DNA of 43,679 nucleotides from Bradymonadales bacterium (GTDB lineage Bacteria > Myxococcota_A > Bradymonadia > JAFGEP01). Position numbers and translations under genes: made by a program. Of this stretch, positions 34,599-43,449 are shown one piece after another. The stretch lies in contig JAFGEP010000084.1 in assembly GCA_016931535.1 (NCBI GenBank), positions 1 to 43,679 of the forward strand, written 5' to 3'. Below the pieces are notes generated by a model that was not told where the DNA came from, ran no database searches, and saw only the letters and a program-made list of their open reading frames with translations. The stretch's first letter is position 1. Each line of letters opens with the position of its first letter.

Positions 34599-35029
34599 AT
34601 CGCCCTCTGTTGGTCGGTGCCGATCTCAGCCTTTGTAGCGGAGGTACTATAATCGCAGAAAGAGGCCGAAGATGTCCAAGAGAGGTGTATCCGGGGCTGA
34701 TCCAAGGCTCTTGCCTGATCCCGTTCGGCTACCGTGCCAGGCACTGAAAGGACGTGACAACCCAGCCCCAAGCTTCGCCCTGGGTGGCGTTGATTCCTCT
34801 GGTGGCAAACCGAAAAGGGGCACGACATCAGCGGTTCTCCAGCCTGTCGCCCCAGTCTGGTACGCCCTTTCAGGGCTCCTCACCAAAATGATCTCACTGT
34901 CCCAGGGCGGCGCCCGGGCTGGGCTGTCTCACCCTTTCAGGGCGCCAGATCTCGCGTTTCCCCTTGAACCAGAAGATGGGAGCGCCACTCGTACTTGGGT
35001 CAAGGGACGAGATCCCAGGCGGTCAGGCG
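34599..35029. other. Gene-free stretch dominated by family B repeats
   Basis: Apart from a possible weak minus-strand promoter for the FliB-like gene (TATAGT near 34650), this stretch holds only the repeat cluster at 34743-34944. No open frame here looks coding. Confidence 0.5.
34743..34944. repeat. Family B palindromic repeat cluster, partly decayed
   Basis: Ordered modules: a decayed GCACTGAAAGGACGTGAC (34743-34760), CCCAGCCCCAAGC...CCCTGGG (34763-34786), an intact CGCCCTTTCAGGGCT (34863-34877), the palindrome CCCAGGGCGGCGCCCGGGC and TGGG (34901-34923), and ACCCTTTCAGGGCG (34931-34944). The same modules occur at 43450-43609. Confidence 0.7.
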
Positions 35030-35494
35030 TCACACCTGCTCGGTCAGGTAAACACCCAGCCCCATGTGGGAGATCTGGTCGAGCTGGGTCTCGAGCCAGT
35101 CGATGTGGTCCTCTTCCTCCTGCAGGATCGAGGTCAACAGCTCCTTGGTACCGTGGTCTCCCACACTCGACGCCAGGGTGATGGCCTTGTTGTAGGCCTC
35201 GATCGCCTCGACCTCGGATTGCATGTCGTTCTCGAACTGCTTGTCGACCTTGTCGCCGATGTGGATCGGGTTGAGCTGGCTGACGATCGGCGTCCCCTCC
35301 AGGTACAGCAGGCGGCCGATCAGCTTCTCGGCATGCTTCATCTCGTCGATGGCGCGTTTTTCCACGGCCTCGTGCAGCTTGGTGTAACCCCAGTCCTCGC
35401 ACATCTCGCTGTGCACCATGTACTGGTTGATGGCGGTCAGCTCGTCTGCGAGCAGGCTGTTCAACACCTCGATGATCTGGTCGTTTCCCTTCAT
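35030..35494 (-). CDS. bfr: Bacterioferritin
   Basis: A 154-aa four-helix protein of the normal family length. Ferroxidase ligands are all in their standard positions: Glu18, Glu51, His54, Glu94, Glu127 and His130. Met52, the heme ligand between subunits, is also kept. Twenty-four subunits form a shell that oxidises and stores iron in the cytoplasm. AAGGAG precedes the ATG. The gene follows the small lipoprotein gene after 161 bases on the same strand and is probably transcribed separately. It complements the iron uptake genes feoAB elsewhere in the window. Confidence 0.95.
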   Translation of the reverse strand: MKGNDQIIEVLNSLLADELTAINQYMVHSEMCEDWGYTKLHEAVEKRAIDEMKHAEKLIGRLLYLEGTPIVSQLNPIHIGDKVDKQFENDMQSEVEAIEAYNKAITLASSVGDHGTKELLTSILQEEEDHIDWLETQLDQISHMGLGVYLTEQV

Positions 35495-35655
35495 ATTTCA
35501 CTCCTTGGCATGGTCGGGGTGCATTGTATCTGCCAATGGCGGGAGGGAAAAGGGGCTCGTGAAGGAACCAAGCGGAGGTGACGCGCGGATCGAGGTTTCC
35601 GTCCCGCGGTGGCTGGCATACGGGGATGCCGCCTTGGACAACCGTGACGAGGACC

Positions 35656-36117
35656 TCAGCGGCTCCCTTGTCCGGTCCCCTCCCCGCTACCTTGTCCCGA
35701 GCCGGTTTCGGCCGCAGCAAAGGCGCCGGGTTGGCAGCGGGCGAAGCGGGTCCGCATCATATCGCTGTACTCGGTCACTCCGACGATGCCGACCTGGCCG
35801 TTCATGTTCTGCATCTGCAGCTCGGCGCACATGTCTCCATGCATGAGGTACCAGTAGAAGGTATCTCCATCCTGGAACACCGGTTCCCCCACCAGGGCCA
35901 GCACCTGGCGCCAGGCCGGTTCCCAGGGCTGGAAGGGGTCGACCAGGTCGATGGCCTGCTGCATGTTCTCGAAGGTGAGGGTCCCCAGGGTGGGCGCCGC
36001 CACCTCCCCCGAGCCGGCTTGGGTTGCCTGTTGGACCGGCTCCATGGTCTCTCCCGGCTGACCCTTGTCGCATCCCAGCATCAGGACCATCGCGCAGAGT
36101 GCAAGTCGCTTCTTCAT
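35656..36117 (-). CDS. Small lipoprotein of unknown function
   Basis: A 153-aa protein: signal MKKRLALCAMVLMLGC with lipidated Cys16, a Gln/Glu/Ala linker, a compact domain (about 45-130) with AIDLVDPFQPWEPAWRQVL, FYWYLMHGDMCAELQMQN and VTEYSDMMRTRF, and a Gly/Ser/Gln-rich tail. Two cysteines in the domain may pair. GGAGG precedes the ATG. The gene lies 54 bases after the deacetylase-like gene on the same strand, so they may share a transcript. No family recognised. Confidence 0.75.
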   Translation of the reverse strand: MKKRLALCAMVLMLGCDKGQPGETMEPVQQATQAGSGEVAAPTLGTLTFENMQQAIDLVDPFQPWEPAWRQVLALVGEPVFQDGDTFYWYLMHGDMCAELQMQNMNGQVGIVGVTEYSDMMRTRFARCQPGAFAAAETGSGQGSGEGTGQGSR

Positions 36118-36171
36118 GATCTGTCTACCTCCATCTTTCAGGGGGCGTTGGCCTTCCGGCCCATCACACGC

Positions 36172-36918
36172 TCATCGGCCGCTCAGGCCGTTGATCAGGG
36201 AAAGCACATTGTAGCCGAGAATGCGGTGGTTGTACCCCCCTTCGAGAATGGCGAAACAGCCGCCCCCCCGGGTGTGGGTTGCATGGTGCACCATCCTGCC
36301 GATGGCCTGGTAGTCCTCGGTCTGAAGCAGGTTTCCCCAGTCCTTGCAATGGTTGTCGAAGCCGGCCGAGATGCCGATCAGATCGGCCGGATTCTCCTCC
36401 AGAGTCACCGATATCTCCTCCAGGTACTGCTTGCGGCGGTTCGCGTCGGGGTTGAGGATGTGGACCCAGTCCACCCCCCCCAGGATGTTGACCGTCCCGT
36501 CGCCGAAATGGAGATCGATGTCCAGCACCAGCGCCCGCTCGATCAGGCCTTCCCCTTTGAGCGCCAACAGAGCGATGGCCATGTTGTTGAAAAAGCAGAA
36601 CCCCCAGGCACCGTTGCGGGAGGCGTGATGGCCGGGGGGTCTGATGCAGGCGAAGGCGGGCTCGTCAAGCCCGATGCGTGCTGCCTTGATGGCTCCCCCG
36701 GCAGCCAGGGCGGAGATCTCGTACAGGCCGGCTCGCGTGACCTGCTCGATGTGAAACGGATCGTGGGCCAGGGCGATCTGCTCGGCGGCCGCCGGCTTCG
36801 GCTCAACCAGGGTGACCTGGCCCTCGATGACTTCGAGGATGGACTCCATCCGTCCCCGTTCGGCAGCCGGATCCCCGGTGTACACCTTGCGGAACTCCTT
36901 GTGGTAGACAACTTTCAT
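36172..36918 (-). CDS. Histone deacetylase-fold (class II-type) amidohydrolase
   Basis: A 248-aa arginase/deacetylase-fold enzyme. Active-site features are present: IRPPGHHA with His97/His98, DIDLHFGDGT with zinc ligands Asp135 and His137, SAGFDNH with zinc ligand Asp188, and LEGGY with the catalytic Tyr229. The base after the zinc-binding His is Phe138, where most homologues have a second His. At 248 residues it is shorter than typical members (300-380). Bacterial relatives remove acetyl groups from acetoin-related or polyamine compounds or proteins; the substrate cannot be told. It probably starts the transcript that continues into the small lipoprotein gene. Confidence 0.9.
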   Translation of the reverse strand: MKVVYHKEFRKVYTGDPAAERGRMESILEVIEGQVTLVEPKPAAAEQIALAHDPFHIEQVTRAGLYEISALAAGGAIKAARIGLDEPAFACIRPPGHHASRNGAWGFCFFNNMAIALLALKGEGLIERALVLDIDLHFGDGTVNILGGVDWVHILNPDANRRKQYLEEISVTLEENPADLIGISAGFDNHCKDWGNLLQTEDYQAIGRMVHHATHTRGGGCFAILEGGYNHRILGYNVLSLINGLSGR

Positions 36919-37295
36919 CGTTGCACACCTGGTGGGAGGTACTCGATCCGCAACAGCCAGCCGTCAGAAACCACCCATTCGGCTCGACCTGAAACTCTGC
37001 CGGTCAGGCATCTCTCAAAAAGGCAGCATACCCCAGTCAAAACCCCTTGTATTGGATTCAGCACACAGCCTCCTCCCCCGCTTGCCGTGCAAGCGGGGGA
37101 GGTGTCGCGAAGCGACGGAGGGGGCGATCCTCCCCCGAGGCGGTGCCAGGGGGAGGGGGCCGGCGCGAAGCGACGGAGGGGGCGATCCTGGCCCCTGGCC
37201 GTACGATCCTCCCACATTCTTGGGCGGTCGCCCGATTTGGGACAGAATGAGGTTGGTTTCCTCGGGCAAGGGGCAGCAACCAAGGAGCAAGGCAC
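36919..37295. other. Divergent gap with family A repeat and GH13 promoter
   Basis: Between the divergent deacetylase-like and GH13 genes lie a family A repeat (37072-37190) and a possible plus-strand promoter TTGGGC (37220-37225), 17 bases, CAGAAT (37243-37248). No gene is seen. Confidence 0.45.
37072..37190. repeat. Family A palindromic repeat, two-hairpin copy in opposite orientation
   Basis: A 31-base hairpin (37072-37102), the spacer TGTCGCGAAGCGACGG, AGGGGGCGAT, then a 28-base hairpin (37129-37156) and a second AAGCGACGGAGGGGGCGAT. As read on the plus strand it follows the order of the minus-strand copies at 25054 and 40853. Here it stands upstream of the GH13 gene and not at a 3' end. 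Confidence 0.8.
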
Positions 37296-38774
37296 ATGGT
37301 TAGCTGGCAGCAACGACCGATCCTCTACGAGATCAACACCTGGCCCTGGCTGAACGAGATCCGGCAGCGGGAGGGACGTTCGCTCACCCTGGCGGAGATA
37401 CCGGGCCGAGTGTGGGATTCGCTGGCAGCGCTTCACATCGATGCGGTGTGGCTGATGGGGATCTGGCAGCGGAGCCCGGCAGCCGTTCGGATCGCCTCCG
37501 AGCATCCCGATCTGCTGGAGGAGCACCGACGGGTGCTTCCGGACTTCTCCTGCAGAGATGTGGTGGGATCCCCCTACGCGGTGTTTCGATACGAAGTGGA
37601 TCCCAACTTCGGCAATGCCGAGGATCTGGCGGCCGCGAGAAAAGCGCTTGCCGAGCGGAGGATCGCGCTGCTGCTGGACTTCGTCCCTAACCATGTGGCT
37701 GTTGATCACCCTTGGGTCACGGAACACCCGGAGTACTTCATCCGGGGGACGGAGGAGGATCTCAACCGCGCGCCGGGGTACTTCTTCCGACACGGCCGGA
37801 ACGTGCTGGCCCATGGGCGAGACCCCTATTTTCTCCCCTGGACCGACACCGCTCAGCTCGACGCCACCCAGGCCGACTATCGAAAGGCCGCCGTGCAGAC
37901 CTTGTGCGACATCGCCACGATGTGCGACGGCGTGCGCTGCGACATGGCGATGTTGCTGGTCGATCGGATCTTCCGGCAGACCTGGGGAGAGCACACCGAT
38001 GCCTCACGCAAGCTGGACTTCTGGAACGAGGTGATCGGGGCGGTGCGGGAACGGAATCCGGATTTTCTGTTTTTGGCCGAGGTGTACTGGGACATGGAGT
38101 GGGAGCTGCAGCGGCAGGGGTTCGACTACTGCTACGACAAGCGGCTCTACGATCGCCTGGTTCACGAGACCGCCGAATCGATCCGCCTGCACCTGGGCGC
38201 TGATATCGGCTTCCAGGAACGGCTGGTCCGCTTCATCGAGAACCACGACGAGCCACGCGCGGTCAGCGTGTTCGATCCCAGGTGGGTGCGGGCGGCGGCG
38301 CTGTGCATGCTCACCCTGCCCGGCGCAAAGCTGCTGCACGAGGGGCAGATCGAGGGCCGACGCCACAAGGTCCCGGTCCAGCTGGGCAGGCGGCCAGCCG
38401 AGGTGACCGATTCCGAGCTGCGGCGATTCTATCTGAAGCTCCTCGAAGAGGTCGATTCACCGGTCTTTCGCCAGGGAGGATGGCTTCTATGTGACCGCAG
38501 CGGTTGGCCGGACACCTGGTCCTACCTCAATGTCGTGGCCTGGTGTTGGCGCAAGGCCGACCACCGCCGGCTCATCGTCATCAACCTCTCTTCACAAAAC
38601 GCCAGGGCCCGGGTGAAGATGCCGTGGGGCGACCTCGCGGGCCGTTCCTGGCGCCTGATGGATTCCTTGAGCGGCGAGGAGTTCGTCCGGGGAGGGGACG
38701 AGATGCGCGATCCGGGGCTATACGTGGAGCTGAAGGGATGGGGAACCCATTTCCTGCAGTTTCAGCTCGCCTAG
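37296..38774 (+). CDS. GH13 alpha-amylase-family glycosidase
   Basis: A 492-aa cytoplasmic-looking enzyme without signal peptide. The four conserved GH13 regions are intact: LDFVPNH (127-133), GVRCDMAM with nucleophile Asp216, FLAEVYW with acid/base Glu262, and ENHDEP with Asp318. The start YEINTWPWL and the WLMGIWQRS stretch match the subgroup annotated as alpha-amylase near trehalose or glucosylglycerate metabolism genes. It hydrolyses or transfers alpha-glucosyl groups; the specific substrate is unknown. AAGGAG stands before the ATG. A C-terminal beta-sandwich (about 410-492) with LIVINLSS and GTHFLQFQL is typical of GH13 domain C. Confidence 0.92.
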   Translation: MVSWQQRPILYEINTWPWLNEIRQREGRSLTLAEIPGRVWDSLAALHIDAVWLMGIWQRSPAAVRIASEHPDLLEEHRRVLPDFSCRDVVGSPYAVFRYEVDPNFGNAEDLAAARKALAERRIALLLDFVPNHVAVDHPWVTEHPEYFIRGTEEDLNRAPGYFFRHGRNVLAHGRDPYFLPWTDTAQLDATQADYRKAAVQTLCDIATMCDGVRCDMAMLLVDRIFRQTWGEHTDASRKLDFWNEVIGAVRERNPDFLFLAEVYWDMEWELQRQGFDYCYDKRLYDRLVHETAESIRLHLGADIGFQERLVRFIENHDEPRAVSVFDPRWVRAAALCMLTLPGAKLLHEGQIEGRRHKVPVQLGRRPAEVTDSELRRFYLKLLEEVDSPVFRQGGWLLCDRSGWPDTWSYLNVVAWCWRKADHRRLIVINLSSQNARARVKMPWGDLAGRSWRLMDSLSGEEFVRGGDEMRDPGLYVELKGWGTHFLQFQLA

Positions 38775-38956
38775 CAGAGCGCTGCTCGAAGGGGACAGCG
38801 GTCGGTCTACGGTCTGAGGCTGACGCAGGAGGTGATCGGCGTCGCGGGCAGAGGGCCGCAATCGACTGGCGACTGGCTGGCAGCCTGGCCTTTCCTGCTG
38901 AAGGCAGAACCAGGGTTCTGGTTGGGCCAACCGCGCTGGCTAGAGATGGGGGGTCG

Positions 38957-40753
38957 CTACTCCTCGTACAGCCCATCGATCTGCTGGTGAAACTTCGCCT
39001 TGATGACGCGCCGCTTGAGCTTCATGGTCTGGGTCATCATGTCGTTGCTCAGGGTAAAGTCCTCGGGCAACAGCATGATCTTCTTGGGGATCTCGTAGCT
39101 GGCATACTTTTCCTGTAGCGCGGTCCGGATCTCTTGCAAGATGAGCTTCTGGATCTGTTCGTTCTGGACCAGCGCATCGGGATCGCGGGGCAGATCATGC
39201 AATTGAATGAAGTCCGACAGCGCGGCGAAATCCGGAACGACCAGGCAGATGTTGTAGGGTCGGCCCTCCCCGTAGACCATGGCGCTGGCCACGTGAGGGA
39301 GCAGTGCGATCTCCTCCTCGACCGAGGCGGGAAAGACGTACTTCCCGTTGGCCAGCTTGTACTGCTCCTTGATGCGGCCGGTGATGTAGAGGAATCCCTC
39401 TTCATCCAGGCGCCCCCGATCACCGGTCCGGAACCCGCCATCTTCGGTCATGACCGCCCGGGTCGCATCCGGGTCCTTGTGATAGCCCGCCATGACGTTG
39501 GGGCCGTACACGACGATCTCCCCGTCGTCGCCCTGCCCCTCCACCAACGACCGGTCGATCTCCACCCGAACCTGGCGAACCGGTTTGCCCACGCTGCCCA
39601 CCTTGTGGGCCGCTCGGCTGTTCATGGTCACGGCGGGAGAGGTCTCGGTCAGCCCGTAGCAGTCGAAGACCGGGATGCCAATGTCAGAGAAGAAATGGGA
39701 CATCTCCGGGTTCATGGTAGCGCTGGCGGTCAGGGCCATCCGGAGCCGGCCGCCGAAGCGAGCCCGGATCTTGCTGAATACCAGGCGGTCGAGAACAGCG
39801 AACTTGAGGCGGTTGGCGATGCTGGTCTTCCCCTGCTCGGCGAGCTGGCGTCTTTTTTGGGCCGTCTCTACCGCAGCCAAGAACAGCTTGCGCGGCAGTC
39901 CACCGGTCTGGTTCATCTTGGCCCAGACCCCCTCGTAGATGCGATGGAACACGCGAGGCACGGCGATCAGGTAGGTGGGTCTGACCTGGAGGAAGTCCTG
40001 GGCCAGCGTATCCAGCGACCCCATGATGCCGATGGACCCACCGAACTGGAAGTTGTTGTTCATCTCCGCCGTGAGGGCGTAGCTGTGGGCCCAGGGCAGG
40101 ATGGACAGAAAGACCGCCTCCTCGTTCAGCTCGGGATAGAGTGTGTATCCAGCCCTGGAGTTGCTGGTCAGGTTCCCGTGCGTCAACAGCACCCCCTTGG
40201 GCTGCTGGGTCGTCCCCGAGGTGTAGATCAGGACCGCGATCTCCTCGGCGGCAGGATGCACCGAGGGGACAGTGTTCTGTCGGCCTTGCTCCAATAGCTC
40301 CCTCAGGCTGTGGGGCCCTTCCCCATCGATATGCACCAGGTGCTCGAGGGTCGGGATCTCCGCCCGGAACGCCTCGACCTTCTCCAGGATCTCCGGCTTG
40401 GACACCAGCAACAGCTTTATCTCGCTATGCTGGATGATGTATCGCCAGGTCTTCTCCAGCTCCGCCTCGTACATCGGCACAAAACGGGCACCCAGACCGT
40501 AGGTGGCGAAGGCGGCCACCACCCACTCCACCCGGTTGTTGGCGATGATGCCGACAAAATCCTCTCGACCGATCCCCATGCCGGCCAGAGCCGATCGCAT
40601 TGCATCAACCTGCTCTCCCACCTGCTTGTAGGTGAGCCACTGGTAGCGTCCGTCCGGTCCCTTCGTGCCGAACAGGGGATTTTCGGGAAACCTGGCGACC
40701 GCGGATTCAAACAGGTCGACCAGGTTGTCTGGTTTTTCGTACTCGTATGTCAT
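38957..40753 (-). CDS. Long-chain acyl-CoA synthetase (AMP-forming)
   Basis: A 598-aa enzyme of the ANL family that activates fatty acids with ATP and CoA. The ATG at 40753 has AAGGGGG upstream; the longer open frame to 41011 reads through a repeat and galE in the wrong frame. The P-loop motif IYTSGTTQQPKGVLLTHGN, the A5 motif YGLTETSP, and the RTGDRGRLDEEGFLYITGR and LANGKYVFPASVEE motifs are all present. The eukaryote-like FACL arrangement, with GTKGPDGRYQWLTY early on, is common in Myxococcota. It lies 188 bases downstream of galE on the same strand, with a family A repeat between. Confidence 0.93.
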   Translation of the reverse strand: MTYEYEKPDNLVDLFESAVARFPENPLFGTKGPDGRYQWLTYKQVGEQVDAMRSALAGMGIGREDFVGIIANNRVEWVVAAFATYGLGARFVPMYEAELEKTWRYIIQHSEIKLLLVSKPEILEKVEAFRAEIPTLEHLVHIDGEGPHSLRELLEQGRQNTVPSVHPAAEEIAVLIYTSGTTQQPKGVLLTHGNLTSNSRAGYTLYPELNEEAVFLSILPWAHSYALTAEMNNNFQFGGSIGIMGSLDTLAQDFLQVRPTYLIAVPRVFHRIYEGVWAKMNQTGGLPRKLFLAAVETAQKRRQLAEQGKTSIANRLKFAVLDRLVFSKIRARFGGRLRMALTASATMNPEMSHFFSDIGIPVFDCYGLTETSPAVTMNSRAAHKVGSVGKPVRQVRVEIDRSLVEGQGDDGEIVVYGPNVMAGYHKDPDATRAVMTEDGGFRTGDRGRLDEEGFLYITGRIKEQYKLANGKYVFPASVEEEIALLPHVASAMVYGEGRPYNICLVVPDFAALSDFIQLHDLPRDPDALVQNEQIQKLILQEIRTALQEKYASYEIPKKIMLLPEDFTLSNDMMTQTMKLKRRVIKAKFHQQIDGLYEE

Positions 40754-40780
40754 TTCGCCCCCTTGTGTAGGCTTGAGTTG

Positions 40781-40940
40781 CTCCCTCCGCCCGCTTCGCG
40801 GGTACTGCTGGTCCAGGGGCCAGGATCGCCCCCTCCGCCCGCTTCGCGGGCACCTCCCCCGGGCTCCGCCTCGGGGGAGGAGTCGCACCCTCCGGCGGCT
40901 GCGCCGCCACCTCCCCCGCTTGCTCGGCAAGCGGGGGAGG
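40781..40940. repeat. Family A palindromic repeat, two-hairpin copy after galE
   Basis: A 28-base hairpin (40853-40880) and a 31-base hairpin (40910-40940) with CCCTCCGCCCGCTTCGCGGG spacers. On the minus strand the 31-base hairpin starts one base after the galE stop at 40942, as in the copy after the gene at 25199. Confidence 0.8.
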
Positions 40941-40941
40941 A

Positions 40942-41937
40942 TCACCGGGACAGGGTCCAGCGCCAGGCGGTATCGATGATCTGCTCCAGCTCCTGGTGTC
41001 GCGGCCGCCATCCAAGGTCGCGGGCGATCCGCGCCGAGGAAGCGACCAGAACCGCCGGGTCGCCGGGTCGCCGGGGTCCCTCCACCAAATGTACCTTGCG
41101 TCCGGTGACTCGTCGAGCGGTCTCGATCACCTCCAGCACCGAGAACCCGGTGCCGTTTCCCAGGTTGTATACCCCAGAGGAGCCGCCGCCGAGCAGGTGG
41201 TCGAGCGCGAGCAGGTGCGCCTCGGCCAGGTCGGTGACGTGGATGTAGTCGCGGATGCAGCTCCCGTCGTGAGTGGGGTAGTCGGTACCGAACACGGTAA
41301 CCGACGGTCTGATCTCGGCGGCCACCTGTAGGATGATGGGGATGAGATGGGTCTCCGGCTCGTGGAGCTCTCCAGCCCGCAAGCCGGGATCGGCACCGGC
41401 CGCGTTGAAGTAGCGCAGCGAGGTGTAGTGGAGCGGCCTGGCGGCAGCCACATCGGCGAGGATCTGCTCGATCATGAGCTTGCTGCGGCCATAGGGATTG
41501 GTCGGCCGGGTGGGCATCCCCTCCTCGATCGGGGTCCGCTCGGGCTCGCCGTATACGGCTGCGGTCGATGACAGGATGAAGACCTTGCAGCCCGCATCGA
41601 GCATGGCATCGAGCAAGGTGACCGTCTTGGCGACGTTGTTACGGTAGTACTTGACAGGGTCGCTCACCGACTCCGGCACGATGCTGAAGGCGGCGAAGTG
41701 CATCACGGCGGCCACCGGGTAGCGCGCGAACACCCCGCGGATGAACTCCGGATCCCCGAGGTCGCCCTCCTCCAGCGAACATCCGGGCTGCAGCAGCTCC
41801 CGCCGGCCGGTCGAGAGGTCGTCCACGACCAGGACCTGGTACCCCCGCTCCAAAAGAGCGATGACCGCATGGGAACCGATGTAGCCGGCACCGCCCGCCA
41901 CCAGGATGTAGCGTCCTTCAGCGCAGGTCATCGTCAT
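40942..41937 (-). CDS. galE: UDP-glucose 4-epimerase
   Basis: A 331-aa short-chain dehydrogenase-type epimerase of the usual length. The NAD+ loop GGAGYIGSH is at 15-23, SSTAAVYGEP provides the catalytic Ser/Thr, and NPYGRSK the Tyr and Lys of the YxxxK motif. A YFNAAGADP and an RDYIHVTDLAEAH block complete the GalE pattern. It interconverts UDP-glucose and UDP-galactose in the cytoplasm for polysaccharide synthesis. The ATG at 41937 places the Rossmann motif at the right distance; longer frames to 41976 or 41997 lack a ribosome binding site. A possible promoter is TTGGCA (42032-42027) and TACCTG (42009-42004) on the minus strand. Confidence 0.95.
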   Translation of the reverse strand: MTMTCAEGRYILVAGGAGYIGSHAVIALLERGYQVLVVDDLSTGRRELLQPGCSLEEGDLGDPEFIRGVFARYPVAAVMHFAAFSIVPESVSDPVKYYRNNVAKTVTLLDAMLDAGCKVFILSSTAAVYGEPERTPIEEGMPTRPTNPYGRSKLMIEQILADVAAARPLHYTSLRYFNAAGADPGLRAGELHEPETHLIPIILQVAAEIRPSVTVFGTDYPTHDGSCIRDYIHVTDLAEAHLLALDHLLGGGSSGVYNLGNGTGFSVLEVIETARRVTGRKVHLVEGPRRPGDPAVLVASSARIARDLGWRPRHQELEQIIDTAWRWTLSR

Positions 41938-42184
41938 GCTCTTCGTCCTCTCTGCCAAGCTCAGGTCCTTCACCATGATGGCCACTCTGCGGGCCAAAAC
42001 GGACAGGTAGTCAGGTCTCCCCTCCTTGCCAACCTGCCATCCTCTATCATGGCCAATCGCTGTCGGTCTACTGCGGGCACTGCGTCAGGACTCCCCGCTT
42101 TGCCAACCGATCATGCGGTGCGAGGAACCGGGGAGATCGGCCTTCAGTGCGAGTCATCGGCATGCGGCCACGTCTCGCCCCGGC

Positions 42185-43087
42185 TCAAGGTTGGGAACAG
42201 GCGGCGAACAACGCCGCCGGGTCGCTCACGATCTCTTCACAGCTCAAACCCGGCTGTACCCGACACATCAGGAACCGGTTGCGCTCCCAGTCCGGGTTGG
42301 GGATGCTCTCGGCCGACCGCTTGAGCAGGAAGTTGGAGGCATCCAGGATCGACTGGCGGCTGCCCCACCACAGGTACCCTTCCACCCGGTCGGGGCTGGT
42401 CACGTCGCCGCACAGCTCGTTCCAGTTCCGCTGAACCAGGTAAACGTCGCCATCGACCAGCCCCTCGATCCGGACCGTGACACCGGGGTGGCCGTCGCCG
42501 TCATTGTCGGTGACCCGGGGATCTCGCTTGTCGGTGGGCAAGGGGTCGTTCACCGGATCGTCCAGGTTGGCTCCCAGCAGGCGCGAGTGGCGGACCTGGC
42601 GGAATCGATAGCCGGACTCGGTCGGCTCCACGATGGCCTGGCGCTCGCTGGCCACCATGGCGGCCATGAAGGCGGGAGGGAAGAGCAGTCGGGAGGTATC
42701 ACTGTCGTTGACCGCTTCGAGCGAGCAGGTCTGAGTGACCATGCTCAGCCGATTCTGATTCTGCCGGATCTCCACCTGCAAGATAGAGGTCGTGGTGGTC
42801 TCCAGGTCACCGATGATCGGAACCCTCGACAGGGTCGAGGAGACCTCGCGCAAGGCCCAGGTACCCGACAGATCGAAGGGCAGATCGACCGGTTCGCCTT
42901 CGATCTGGGTCATCGCTGTCGCCTCTGCGCTCTCCCCCGTACCCTCGGCACCCGCAAAGCAATCTGTAGGGCGGCTGGTCGGCGGATAGCGCAGCTCCAG
43001 TGGAACCTGGGGGCGGAAGAAGACAAGGTAGACCGCCGCCGCCAGCACCACCAGGACAACCACCACCGTGATGAGCACCTTCTTCAT
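42185..43087 (-). CDS. Membrane-anchored periplasmic protein of unknown function
   Basis: A 300-aa protein with an N-terminal hydrophobic helix (about 4-26) that is probably an uncleaved anchor, then a beta-rich domain. FDLSGTWALREVSSTLSRVP and TTTSILQVEIRQNQNRLSMVTQTCSL are its clearest segments, with a DNDGDGHPGVTVRIEG calcium-loop-like stretch (about 192-207) and six cysteines. GGGAGG precedes the ATG. TAGGCT preceded by TGC (43142-43137, minus strand) may be its -10. I recognise no family; a lipocalin-like fold is possible from the SGTW start. Confidence 0.75.
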   Translation of the reverse strand: MKKVLITVVVVLVVLAAAVYLVFFRPQVPLELRYPPTSRPTDCFAGAEGTGESAEATAMTQIEGEPVDLPFDLSGTWALREVSSTLSRVPIIGDLETTTTSILQVEIRQNQNRLSMVTQTCSLEAVNDSDTSRLLFPPAFMAAMVASERQAIVEPTESGYRFRQVRHSRLLGANLDDPVNDPLPTDKRDPRVTDNDGDGHPGVTVRIEGLVDGDVYLVQRNWNELCGDVTSPDRVEGYLWWGSRQSILDASNFLLKRSAESIPNPDWERNRFLMCRVQPGLSCEEIVSDPAALFAACSQP

Positions 43088-43184
43088 GAAATCCTCCCAA
43101 CAGGCCTGACCGCATCGGCCGGAATTCTGGGGTCTGAGCCTAGCACAACACCCGGACTGGATTGTAGTCCTTGGTTGGGGCAGT

Positions 43185-43212
43185 CCTCCCCCGAGGCGAA
43201 GCCGGGGGGAGG
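43185..43212. repeat. Family A palindromic repeat, single 28-base hairpin
   Basis: CCTCCCCCGAGGC and GAAGCCGGGGGGAGG fold into one hairpin. It lies upstream of the gene that starts at 43087, beyond its likely promoter. Confidence 0.7.
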
Positions 43213-43419
43213 TGGCGCGCAGCCCACTGGATCTGCATCCAGAAGATCGACGTTTTGCTTCTGATAGGGTTTACCGGTCAGATTGATCCGACGGCCAGGT
43301 GTGAGGAAAGTCTGTGGTCAAGGGGGTATCATCCGATAGACCCCATCCATTTGGTTCCTAATGAAAAGAACCGGGCGGCAGCCAATCCAATCCTCCCGTA
43401 ATCGAGTTTACAAGTCAGC

Positions 43420-43438
43420 AAAAAAGCCCCGAAGGGGC
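43420..43438 (-). terminator. Intrinsic terminator, minus strand
   Basis: Read on the minus strand, GCCCC-TTC-GGGGC is followed directly by six T. It is the only textbook intrinsic terminator I found. It would end a transcript coming from the family B cluster or from beyond the right edge. Confidence 0.6.
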
Positions 43439-43449
43439 GTCACATACTA

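Noticed and set aside
35578..37353. 591-codon plus-strand frame as a gene
   Set aside because: It is antisense to the deacetylase-like and lipoprotein genes, and its end reads through a family A repeat.
38908..38932. Terminator after the GH13 gene
   Set aside because: AACCAG-GGTT-CTGGTT can form a hairpin, but there is no T-run and it is 130 bases from the stop.
40754..41011. N-terminal extension of the acyl-CoA synthetase
   Set aside because: It reads through hairpin repeats and the end of galE; the ATG at 40753 has a ribosome binding site and the family start.
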